Source: Membranipora membranacea | Taxonomy: Eukaryota > Bryozoa > Gymnolaemata > Cheilostomatida > Membraniporidae | Direction of reading: 5' to 3' | Assembly: GCA_914767715.1 (NCBI GenBank) | Contig: OU612070.1 | Span: 10,187,501-10,251,500, forward strand | Length of the DNA stretch: 64,000 nt | Shown here: in pieces, positions 11,168-22,245 of the stretch | Layout: every line of letters begins with the position of its first letter | Numbering within the stretch: the stretch's first letter is position 1 | The notes under the pieces: generated by a model | What the model saw: only the letters and a program-made list of their open reading frames with translations | The model's database searches: none | What the model was told of the DNA's origin: nothing | Made by a program: the position numbers and the translations under genes

Positions 11168-14100
11168 AAAACTCTGGAGATTCCTGCAATCAGCTGAAGT
11201 CAATGACGAAAGAAAAGAGCATTCCCTCACCAGACACCTCACATCATCAGGTAGTTTGGGAATGAACCGTTTATATATACCCCGATCATGTTGATGGGCA
11301 CCTTTTCAGATTAAATTGAAGATATATTATCTGAAAAGAAGGCTTGCCCATCTCATTAGGAGATGGTTATGCGGTTGTTCGTATTCTACTCAAACCAGTG
11401 GTTTACATAAATAAATGCCCCTGCTGTGCTTCTAGCAATCATCTTCTCACAGAAGTGATGAGCACACTTTTTAACATAGAATAAAGAATTGGTATAATGA
11501 GTTAGAGGGACTGCACATGTGCGATTGTTTACAGCTTAGCGAGAGAAAACTGTTTGTTTAGGTGGTTTTTGGGGTCTAAGTTCCGCCCATTTTATAGTAA
11601 GCGGCTTATAATTACACGCTACAATGCTTCTCGCAGCAGATTATACTAGGGCAATGTTTGCCAGCGAGAGAATAGTCTCATTGGTTAATTAGCAGTATCC
11701 AGTGGCACGTTTATGGCGGGAATCATTAAAAGGCTTTGTTTATGGAATATCATTGGCTGATAGCTAACCTTATGATTATATCGCAGCTTGTAAACACGCT
11801 TTGTGCCTGCAGTGAAAAATCTGGAGATAATGAGCAAAGCTAGAATTTCAAGCTCTATTTTATTTTTACTAGCTCTAGTTTTCTAGCTGGTCTATGGACC
11901 GCTTTAAAGGTAAAAAACCATTCAAGCTGTTGGATAGTCAGGAAGCTAGAGTGAGCCAGAAGGCACCAGTATGTCAAACATAAGTTATTTGTGGCACAGA
12001 GGTTCCCTTACACCAATGAGTTCATTGCTTACACCATCAGGCATAATCTAAAGGATTTGGTTGAACTATATACTATTGTCTATAATTTCAGAATTTAGAA
12101 GCAGTATACAGCCAGCACTCCGAGTTACTTCATGCTCTGTTTGTGCCTGACTCGACCCCATCTTTGTCCAACTTGCCATGTACATCGTGTACTCTCATTA
12201 CGCTCAGAGATCACAGAAAATCTTCTACACATCACACTGTAGTGCTTTCCAAAGGACACATTCAGGCTGTAACGGATTATGAAGAAGAGTTGCCAGATTA
12301 CACATGGATGATATCAACAATCAGGACAAAAAGACAATGCAAACTTGCTTCCTGGTTCCAATGCTTGGAAGACCAATCGGCGGAGGGGCAAACCAAGACC
12401 AAGGAGAAAGTTCTCATTCAACCACCAGACCACTTTGTCCTGAAAGAGCCCCAAAACCTTTTAGAGCAAACAACAGGCAATGTTAAAGAGGTTCAACTAT
12501 CACACTACTGCTCACCGGCCATCCCTGGAGAGATCAGCTACAGAAATGGGGATATTACAATCGTTATTGACTCGGAAGACATTACGTTCAGTTTAGAGGT
12601 AGACCGAGAAACAATCGATCAAGTCAGTGGATACTTCATTGTGGAAGAGGTTAGAGTCTTTTTGCCACCTTTGCCACTTCAATGCTTCATCATGTTATAC
12701 CTGCAATGACCTGTGCAAGATCAATCCTGATATTCATGCTCACATTGATGAATGTGACCACTAGAAATGTGTTGTTGTGATCATCACTTGTCGGGCATTA
12801 AAAGAGGTCTGGTTGAGCTTTGTTGTCACACAACCCACAAGTGGCAAGGCCCAAGTGATCAAGGCTAGTGGCAAGGCTAAGTCTGGATTAGTTTAAGTCA
12901 TCAAACCCATCTTGGATTGCTGGTTGTAGCATTCGTCTTTTGGTCACTCTATTAGGAAAATTCGATCACAAGTAATTCACACAAAAGATATATAGTTCCA
13001 CCATGGTATGGCATGTCTTATATACATCAGTATGTTTATTTGTTTAAAGAGATTTTCTAGAAAGTTTACAGAGAACAGAGTAGTTAAAAAGTAACTTGTT
13101 GACCTCTAAGGCATGGTCAGAGAATAATTTTGGTTGTTTTCCATTAAAATGGCCCCCTTAGTGGTAAATATACATACATAATGTAAATTGCTTGGCTGCC
13201 AATCAATGGTAACTGCCCTATTTGCTGTCACACTTGTGATGGCATTGCAGACATTTGTAGTCAAGCGTCTTTAGAAGTTTGACGGTACTCATGTGATAAT
13301 GAAGGTTGGATATTAGGACACTTGTTCGTATCTATCTGCTTGAGCTTACAATAGAAAACTGTGATTGGGGAGCTTAAGTTTTTACTGACGCCATGTTACT
13401 CCTCTGTGGCATGCATGTTCAACACATTATATCTACAAATGTCAAATACCAAAGGCTTGGCACTCCTGAACTACTATACAGATAGCATTGCAACCAGAAT
13501 GGATTTATTTATTCAGGTGCTTTGTTAAACATAATACAATCATGCATCATTGTATTGTTTCTTCTAGGATGAGTCGTGCACACAATTCCACGATTCAGAT
13601 AGTGGCGATTCTGGCTCTCCTGGATCACAGCAAGAAGTTGCTTTTGATATACCTGGGGACAACCTGCCGGTCACAGTGGTAGCAGTTAAAAGCAAAGATC
13701 CTGACTCTGAGGTCTGCATGTACAATCTGATAGCAGGGGGAATATCATCTGATATGGAATACAGCGACGGACAGTGGGCAGTTTCAAATTTTGCACTGAA
13801 AAATGATGCACTGCATGCCAAAGTACAGCAATACTGTAGGCAACATCTGAAAAACGAACTAAAACTAGAATCTGATAAACTTGAGCTTTTTCAACTGAAT
13901 ACTCCTGGCTTTGTTGTGACAGACCATATGCCAGAAATGGACGAAGAACTTGTGGGGATCGACCCGATCATCTCTGAAAAGGATGGAAGGAAAGTGTACA
14001 ACTACCCACATCCTCGCAATGAAAATCTGTTTGTGAGGATTTATGAGCCAGCGAGTCCATCCAAGATGGATATCTGCACTCCAACTGGAAGCCAAGGACC

Positions 14101-16345
14101 ATCAAATTGTGTAAAAAGTACAAAACTGGTAAGAACATTGGTAATTAGATTTTTATTGAACGTCTAGGAGCTAGGCACGTGAATGAAGATGAATGGTATA
14201 ATATACAAAATATTTACAACACAAATGTGATCAATATATGTAGAGGTATTTTTCTTTGAATTTCAGGTCAAATCAAATAAGCACAAGGAACTAGCTCTGG
14301 AGAAAGAACAAGAAGATGTTTTCCAGTTGTTGCGAGAGTTTGACAAAAGTGACAAACAAGACCCAAAACATTCAATCACAGCTGTGATTTCAACTGTCTT
14401 GGCAGAATCAGGAAGAGTTGACACTGACATTTTCATCATTAAAGGTATTGTGATAGATGATTGCAGAAAAGACTTGTTCAGGATCGAGCATCATGAATCA
14501 CAAGCCTGGATGATTACAACCCGCTGGATTACCAGTTCTGACCTGGTAAAGAATCTCGAACAGGAATGGAAAAAAGTCACAAACACATTCAGTGATGACA
14601 AAAAAAAGTCAAAACACAAAGGGTTGCGACATATCGGCTATACGACAAAAGAAGCCTTGGGACGTGCAATTCCAAGAATAAGTGTGCCCCAGCCGGGAAA
14701 CATATCCAGCAAATGGAATGTGACAGCAACTGCATCTCATAGCGCAATGCGATATACATCACGGGATCGCAACCAAACGTCTCCATGGTCTTACACTTTA
14801 ACAACTTTGGATAAGCTCCTCATGGGAACTAGCAAAGAACAAAGGTACAGATATGTTGAGAAGGAGGTATGTAACAATCGAAATTTCAACAAGACAATAA
14901 AATCTGTGAATTCCAAATCAATCTGTGAGGTTTTAAAATGATAATTTAAATATTATTTTAAAACTTCACAGTTTGATTTGGAAAATTTCACTAATTGCAT
15001 TCGTCACTAGTATACAAAATATACATTGTGCCTTGGTTTGGTTGACAACTTGCTGTAAAGTACGAAATTTGATCCATAATTTAAAATTTCTGAAAGCTGC
15101 ACACTGGGATCTTTGGGGCAGGTTCCTGTGGCTGTTCGTTAATACTAAGCGATGTCCCATTGTCTCCATGCTTTTTGTCTCTCAGTCATGCCCAGTTGAC
15201 ATGCAACAAAATAATACTGCTTCAACATTTGCAGAAAGATAGGTCCATTGGATCATAATAATAGTTATTAATTGTTTTAGAGATTTGTGAAACAATTCGG
15301 TCAACCATTGGCAGATGGTAGTCTGGAAGTAAGTGAACGCCTTATTAGAGAGCTTGGCAATGGCGATAGCGACAGCGATAGCTACCGACAGAATAGTACT
15401 AAGCTAAAGGGCCTAGCCACTTTGAATGTGCACAACTTATGCACAAGAGTTGTCAGGAAACAAGACAGAAGTGGGGTATATATGCGTGTAAAGACTGGTT
15501 CAAATGTGATAAAATCATCATACGCCTTAATTGTCCAAGGTCATCAACCCGACGTGAACTTGCCACAGTTCAAGTACCAAGACCCGATGATAGTCTGGAC
15601 AAGCGATATCTGTGATGCTGGACCGATCCTTGAATCAGCAGTTCAGCACAAATGGAGGAAAGCTTGCGAAAACAACCCAAGAACTTTTCATGGAAGCATG
15701 GCACCATTCAGGATATATCTTAGTAAGGACCAAATGAAATTTGAATGTATGAAAGTGAACTTTGCAGGCAGAACAGCTTGTATAGACAGTGATCATTACA
15801 AAAAATGTGAGTATGGATGCCTGCTGAATATATGGAGTCATAATCCTCGAATAGGGGCTTTACTCAGCCATATACTGGAAAGGGAATGTGGACAATTACA
15901 TTTGGACAAAATATCAGAAAGACTGAGAAACAACTGGTGGTTTCCGAAGGGAATAATGCAAGATGAATGCGTAAACGAAATGCTCCGCTGTAATGGTTTG
16001 ACCGATAGCTCTAAACTACCGATGTCTTTCAAGTATCCTACCTTGGGGATCTCCTTTTCAATTCTTCCACCACCCAATCAGGCTGGTGTACTCAGTGTAA
16101 ATAGCCACGAAGACACCTGTAGTACACACCGATTAGATGGATGCCTGGTTAGGAAGAATGATAATCGTGCGCATCTTAGAGTAGCTACATGCATCCACAA
16201 GGTAAACCGCCTCGATGGGTATGCGGTTGTGGAGTTGATCCAAGCCTATGAACGCAGTCAACACAGAACACTACGTATCGGTCTTTTCCTGCGGGCTATT
16301 TTGAAATTAGAGTGGCTTTGGGGCATGATGTTGTTGAGTTGTTGA
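11168..16345 (+). CDS. Multi-exon gene of unknown family
   Basis: Five exons join in consistent phase: 11168-11250 (starts in phase 1), 12092-12649, 13568-14128, 14267-14866 and 15281-16345 (stop TGA). All later junctions are phase 0 with GT-AG borders, giving at least 954 aa. I do not recognise the protein. Visible traits are an acidic Asp/Ser patch at the start of exon 3, a Lys-rich stretch in exon 4, Cys residues scattered through exon 5, no signal peptide and no clear membrane segment. No start exon is found. The first exon's phase would accept a splice from the end of copy A (see findings), but an independent upstream first exon is equally possible. AATAAA at 16418 lies 73 bp past the stop. 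Confidence 0.6.
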
Positions 16346-16417
16346 GTTTATTTTTACATTCATAATTATCCTTTGAAGTGGGAAGCATCAATGATAGTAC
16401 TTGAATGTTACAGCATT

Positions 16418-16423
16418 AATAAA
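16418..16423 (+). terminator. Polyadenylation signal AATAAA
   Basis: A canonical AATAAA lies 73 bp after the stop codon of the unknown five-exon gene and is the first one downstream of it. Confidence 0.5.
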
Positions 16424-16429
16424 AACCAA

Positions 16430-17835
16430 AATTTGTGTCCAGAGTTAAAGTAATTCATATAAAATGTAAAAAAACTGCTATTCCTCTTCTCTGTCCTTGC
16501 TTTCCTAGGCCTAAAAAAAGTATGGCACCTAGAGGATTGCTCTAAGGAAATTTGTGTGTTACTAGGTAGTTGTTGGGGTGTTATTATAGTGATTGAAATT
16601 GAATGGTTACCATAGCAATTTATCTCATCACGACCAGTGTAATTAAAATGTCAATGTGGTTACATTTAGGAAATCAATAATGCTATTTTACAGATATAAC
16701 AGGATCTCCTGGAATTATTAAAAATGATTCTATCATGTAGCGGATGTGCACAGCTGTTGGCCACCAATGTGTGGTAGATTGACGTATAATAAAATCATCA
16801 AGTGGAATCAAATCCAGCATACCCAGCCTATTGCCATATGGCGCATAAGGGAAAATAATTCTGGTGGCAGTCATACTTGCCCAGTCTCCCGATTCAGGCG
16901 TGACCCTCCAGATTTTTACACCCACCTCCCACTTTTTGTATATCTCACTATTTCCTCCAGATTTTAGAGAAAACAGTCCAATCGCAATTTTTTGATAGTT
17001 ATCCAAGCACATGCTGTTGTTGACTAGTTACTGTTAAGGTCTTTGCACACAAAATTGAAAGGAATTATCAAATTAAACAATCCTAACAAATTTACCTGTT
17101 CTGTTAAGATTCAGCCTATTATTGTAAATGACCAATAGCATCCTCTCATAACTCACAACACTGACTGTCATTGGTCACAATATAAAGTAGCTAGTCAAGT
17201 GCATACCTTTAGTTTTCATTTCCTTTCAGATCACACATTTTTTAGTATTAATTTTGTACTGTCTACTCTAGTTAAATTTAAGTGTAGGAAAATAGAAACC
17301 TAACAATTCCAAAGGTAGGTCCACTACAATTTAACAAAGCTCGGACCAAAGACTTTGAAACATATTTAATGTTAGTCAAACAAAAATATAGTACCTTATC
17401 TGGATTCTCACTGTCTGTGACTGAGCACATTTTCAGATCTTGATGATGATGCATGGGCACTTGTAGCCTGTCTTGACAGGCAAAGGCCCCTGGGACTTAC
17501 ATGCCTCTACTTTGCCAATGGGGTGTTTGATACTGGACATTGACAATGTAAAGGCATGTATGTAAGAGTCCCAGGGGCCCATGGATTGATTGTAATTGTT
17601 TAAAGTGTATTTCACCTCAGTTTGATATTTTAGTACTAGTACAGACATGAAATTATTTGGGGTCAAATATACCTTTTTGGCCCTTCCTAGTGGCTGGAAA
17701 CGCTCTCAGAGTTTCTGCAGACGGGGCTCCGCCCCGTACCCCGTTGAGGGGCTCGCACCGCCCCCCAAACCCCCGGTGGGTGACTCGGGTGCTTCGCACC
17801 CTTGAAGCACCACGTTGTGGTGCAGTATCGCCGTA
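16430..17835. other. Non-coding stretch with two inverted-repeat structures
   Basis: No supported gene. Inverted arms at 17485-17516 and 17543-17579 share the core CCCCTGGGAC and TTACATGCCT, with the second half interrupted by small indels. Next to them, 17700-17825 is strikingly GC-rich with several perfect hairpins: ACGGGGCTCCGCCCCGT at 17721-17737, GGGTGCTTCGCACCC at 17787-17801 and GCACCACGTTGTGGTGC at 17807-17823. Confidence 0.55.
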
Positions 17836-18530
17836 AAATGGAATCTCCCTATTTTGTATTTAGATTACTTGGCAAGTATGGTGGCAGTGTCTTGAACATG
17901 CTCAAGCTTTGATTTGGTAGTGTCTGATAAAAATTGATAAAAAACTGTGCACCATAGCTGAGAACTGATCTAATGTTAGCACAGTAAAAATTACATAAGC
18001 CAGTCGAGGACATTCCCAATTTTTTGAGTTGTCTTATTAAAAATAACGTAGAGTTGCAGCTTTTAATTATAATATTAACGTGTCATCAATTTAGATGCCT
18101 AAAAATTTCATCACTTGTGAGGGATGGATGCTGCTATTCTCAAATAATACTGGATTTCGGTTTTCTTGTAAATAGTTCAAATAAAAATTCATATTAACTG
18201 TCTTGTCAGCTTTTAAGAGCATATGATTGTTTGCTGACCATAGAGCAGTCTGCTCAATGGCTGGTACAATTGACTGGATATCAGGGTCGCTAACTCTTAA
18301 ATAAAAAGTGCTATCATGTGCGTACTTGACAGTTTTGAATTCAGGAACCAGGAGATCGTCAATGTATATGAGCCATAATATTGGCCCAAGTTTTGTGCCC
18401 TGTAGAGCTCCAACATTTATGTCAATGTATTCTGAAGTGGAGCTGTTGAATTTCACACACTGCTTACGCCTTTTCAGGAAGTCTGCTATGATTAGAGGAT
18501 TTTCCTGTTAAAGCTCTGTAGTCCACTGTT
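17836..18530 (-). pseudogene. Dead LINE reverse-transcriptase fragment
   Basis: The minus-strand frame 18456-18091 has reverse-transcriptase motifs in order: GALQGTKLGPILWLIYIDDL (palm block B) and KYAHDSTFYL, where the catalytic YADD has become YAHD, then FLGI. Upstream bases to about 18530 extend the match (a FLKRRKQ-like segment). Downstream to about 17836 the typical C-terminal part is recognisable only with frame changes and stops. It is 5'- and 3'-truncated and catalytically dead, and differs clearly from the LINE at 24-33 kb. Confidence 0.75.
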
Positions 18531-18539
18531 AATGCATGG

Positions 18540-19139
18540 CAACTGGTCACAAACCATCAAACACCATGTTCGTGATAAGAACCAACCCCTGCAGACTGTC
18601 CCCTTACATTCTTTTCTTGTACATAAACAGATATCATGCATCGAGCTCAATCAGTTTCCTGTGTGAACATAATTAGTATTTAATATTACAGATATTATAG
18701 ATAATATTACAAAATGTCTTATAATTTTTGTCATACAGTTTTTGATGTGCAAGCATCGATCACTAGTGATTGGTTATATGCACACAAGAAGCCCTATTTG
18801 AATTATTGAATCATTTTTTATAGCGTGTTCCTGTACCTACCTGTACATTGCAATCCTAACGATAGTGACATGCAGCAGAGACGTAAGGTATTATTTTATG
18901 ACCCAATTTACTTGCTGATGTTTTGAGAAGTTTTTTGGTGTAGCTCTTTTTTAGCCTCATATTCATTTTATAATGGACTTCATCAAATTCATGTTTCACA
19001 GTCTATTTCACTCAATAAAATTTAACACACCAAATTAAGTATTAATAATTTGTGGCTATTGTACAAGATGAATAATTTTATATCACCCAAATGGAAACTA
19101 GATGGACGTAACATTCTTCATATATACTGGCAACAGACA
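18540..19139. other. Intergenic, nothing recognised
   Basis: AT-rich sequence without coding frames, clear repeats or RNA genes that I can support. Confidence 0.4.
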
Positions 19140-19147
19140 GTCTAGAA

Positions 19148-19654
19148 CAGGGGTGCCCAACCTTTTCTCTCACATGAGCCATTTAAAAAATCAATCACAC
19201 CAAATGAGCTGACCACGCCGCGTCACGTGTAGACAACATGGAAACAGTCAGTGATATATATGTATTCATTCATGTATAAGTGCTGGCAAAATTACCAAAG
19301 CAAAGTCATTGTGTGAGATAATGCACGTAGCGCGAAAATCTTTTGAGGCAATTTTTTGTCATATGAGGCGCCCTGGAGTTTTGTAAGCGTTTTAAGCATT
19401 TTGCAAATTTTTATAAGCATTTTGGAAAATTTAGGTTGGCAAGTCTGCAAGAAGACAACTCTACACACATATATACACCCAGTACAATGAACTTGTATAC
19501 ACTATACAAACATTTAATGTACATTGTACATGCATGAATTGAATGCATGAAATTCGCGCCAAAAAGCGCGTGAAATTTGCAAATATTAAAATGAGCCACC
19601 CAAAAAGCCAAAATGAGCCGAGGTGGCTCATGAGCGATAGGTTGGGCACCCATG
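19148..19654. mobile_element. Non-autonomous hAT transposon
   Basis: The 507-bp element starts CAGGGGTGCCCAACC and ends with the inverted complement of CATGGGTGCCCAACC. It is flanked by a perfect 8-bp direct repeat GTCTAGAA (19140-19147 and 19655-19662). CAGGGGT-type termini with 8-bp target duplications are diagnostic of hAT elements. Subterminal inverted motifs continue inward around ATGAGCCA. There is no transposase frame, so it would need a transposase supplied in trans. Confidence 0.92.
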
Positions 19655-19662
19655 GTCTAGAA

Positions 19663-21064
19663 GAAGAATATGAGACTTTTCTCCAACAAAACATATTTAT
19701 CTGCATCTTGTATCAGCTTCACTCATTGCATACAGCAAACAGGCTATGTATTTCTTCCTTGTAATTTTTTTCCTATTGATAGAGGTAGGACTACCCTATT
19801 TACATAAATTGTCACAGAAATTTTATTGACTGAAAGGTAATTAAATATCTGTGAAGTTCTGTTCTGATGCTCTTCATGTGAAAAAACAAAGAAAGGATTT
19901 TCAATCCAACCAAGTGGAAGTTTTTTGCATTTAGACCAGAACCGAATCTCAAGTACGACCCATAATCATGTCAGAATGCAGGTCTTCACTGTAAAGGATC
20001 TTTGTGCCAGATTTCTCTGCTATCTTCCCTGATTAGAAGAATTTCATTACACAAATTTTAACGGTGGTTGCCATATAGCTAGTAAACTAGCCATTATGAT
20101 AGTCACATATTCAGCCATGATATTATATTCAGTGACAACAAACATGGTAGCTAGATAGCTGCACATTTAGCTTGACAGGCAAGGGATTTACCCCAATCTT
20201 GGAAACTGTGTACAGCACTGACAGTGGTTCGTGATTTATCTCACACATCAAGGCATTTTACAGATCTTGTCACTCAGAGAATGGCAATTCTTAGGTGAGG
20301 TTCTTTATCATTGCTCAATTCACCTATAATGATGATGGTGATGATGTACATTTGTACATACCTCAACAAAGAAAGAAATCAGCCTATAACATCTTTTATT
20401 TTGATAATGTGAACCTTGACCATAATCATAAATTTTGCAAGGCAAACCATCAATGCCACTAGAAAAGTGGCTCCTGCTCAAACCTATTTTTAATTTTTTG
20501 ATTTTTAATTTAATTTTTTAATATAAAGTTTGAAATGCATGCCCACACCCACTGGTCTCGCCCCACATCATGACTCATATCCTTAGAAGGAGAGTCAGTC
20601 ATTCAGGATTATCAAATCGGTGAGTGTGATCATCCAATTCAAACGAAAAGCTGATCCCTTTCCGAGTTAAATAGAAAAATATGTAGATACAAAAAATAAT
20701 ATTTGGACAGGGATATCAGGTAGTCAGGATCCTTTATCAACTACATGAGAATCATCTAGGCAGACATACCCCTCAAGCCCTGACCTTATAAAATGTGACG
20801 AAAAATAACAGGATAGCATTATCGAGGCGGCCCCATTTTTGTCTTTTTTAAACAAAAAGAACAAAATGGGCCCACTGAGATAAGGCAAGTCTAGTATAGA
20901 ATTCAATACAACTATGACTATGCTAAAAATAAAACTTTTGGAGAATCATCACTACTTAATTTTGGCAGATAAATGAGGTATAACATGTCTTAAAACACTC
21001 ATAAAAGCCAAATATCTGGTATAAAAATTCACTACAAAAATAAAATCTGAAACAAATTAAACAC
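19663..21064. other. Intergenic, probable 3' UTR of the minus-strand YDxP gene
   Basis: No coding frame is supported. Minus-strand AATAAA is present near 20395-20400. A short hairpin pairs GGCCCCATTTT (about 20828) with AAAATGGGCC (about 20864). The stretch next to 21064 probably carries the 3' UTR of the gene on its right. Confidence 0.35.
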
Positions 21065-21744
21065 CTAGTGTCTGGGGACGTCATAGATTCCTTCGCCATC
21101 AGGCAGAGAGGCATCAGCCATCAATGGGGGCGGTGGCAGGGGACTCTCCGTTGGGGGTGCGCCCATATTCAACGGACTCGGCATGTCGTAGGTATTGCTC
21201 ATATTTGCAGAATTAGGGGTGTCATATGTACTACTCCTGTCACTAGCTGGTCGAGCACTGAAAGAATTGAAAATTGGGTAATGACAACAACAAAAATAAC
21301 GGCGATGCAACTTAGAGTGTAATTCCCAAATGAGACCAGGTAACTGATGTTATCATGGGTCTCATACATTTGTAAAGTACAAAATAGTGAATGAATTCTT
21401 TAGCTACGCAATACTACTAGCCAATGTGTTGGCTATAATTGATTGGCCGTTGGGTAGGACCAACCACCAGCCAATCAGATCAGAGCCAACAGATTGGCTA
21501 CAATCACACACAATTATGAATCATATGAGTGACATTTTCTATAGTATCTACATACTGCTAACTTGCGGGCATCAATAGCCTCAAACAATATCTGAAGCAA
21601 CATGGCTCTCTAATTTAGAAATATTTACTTACCCATCAAAGTTAGCGTAGAGGTACTGATTAGATGTGTGACCGGACTTTATACCAGGGGGCAGCGTGCC
21701 TCTCTCAGCAGGGAGAGGGATATCATAATCCTCAACTGGGCCAA
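21065..21744 (-). CDS. C-terminal exons of a YDxP-motif docking or receptor-tail protein
   Basis: Two minus-strand exons, 21744-21633 and 21257-21065 (stop TAG), are joined by a GT-AG intron whose phase-2 split codon reads Gly. They encode about 101 residues rich in Pro and Ser with four tyrosines in YDxP context (YDIP, YDTP, YDMP, YDVP) plus NQYLYANFDG. YxxP sites, when phosphorylated, bind SH2 domains of Crk/Nck type in docking proteins such as p130Cas, and such tails also occur in receptor kinases. The exon at 21744 begins in phase 1, so the rest of the gene lies upstream to the right; I could not find those exons. The signalling role is inferred from motifs only. Confidence 0.6.
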
Positions 21745-22245
21745 CTTCAAATAAAGAGAGATCAAAATAAACAGGAATCAAATTGAGTAATGCTTGATTA
21801 TTCCAAATAAATTCAACTTTAAAAGTGTTTAGGTCAGATTGTTCAGATACTTTAGTCAAAAGTCCAAAGGTTCAGTCTGAGCTAAAAATTTTAATCGATG
21901 CTTGTGGTTATATTGATTTATTGATTAAGTCACTAGAAGGGGAATCCCCCTCCCCCGTCAGTGCATTCTATTTCTGTACTTTGAAACCATGATTGTGTTA
22001 TTTATTTTATGTTACTAAGAAACAACACAAGCTTAGTTTTGTATTACATCAAACCTGCTCAGTTTTTTAAAGTTGTCTCAACAAGAATAGAAAGTAGGCC
22101 TATTATGTGTCTGATCTTTAACAAAACAAGAGATATTTATCGTTTATTACTGGCTGCAATGCTAAAGATTTTAAGGCTCAAATGAATTTGGATTAAATAT
22201 ATATTAAGGTATGCCAAAGCCTTTTATAACACTATACTTTTGCAG

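Noticed and set aside
16683-17012. 109-residue minus-strand frame
   Set aside because: No family resemblance, no splice context, and it lies in repeat-rich intergenic DNA.
19411-19764. Short frames on both strands inside the hAT element
   Set aside because: They are fragments of a non-coding transposon with defined ends and do not resemble transposase.
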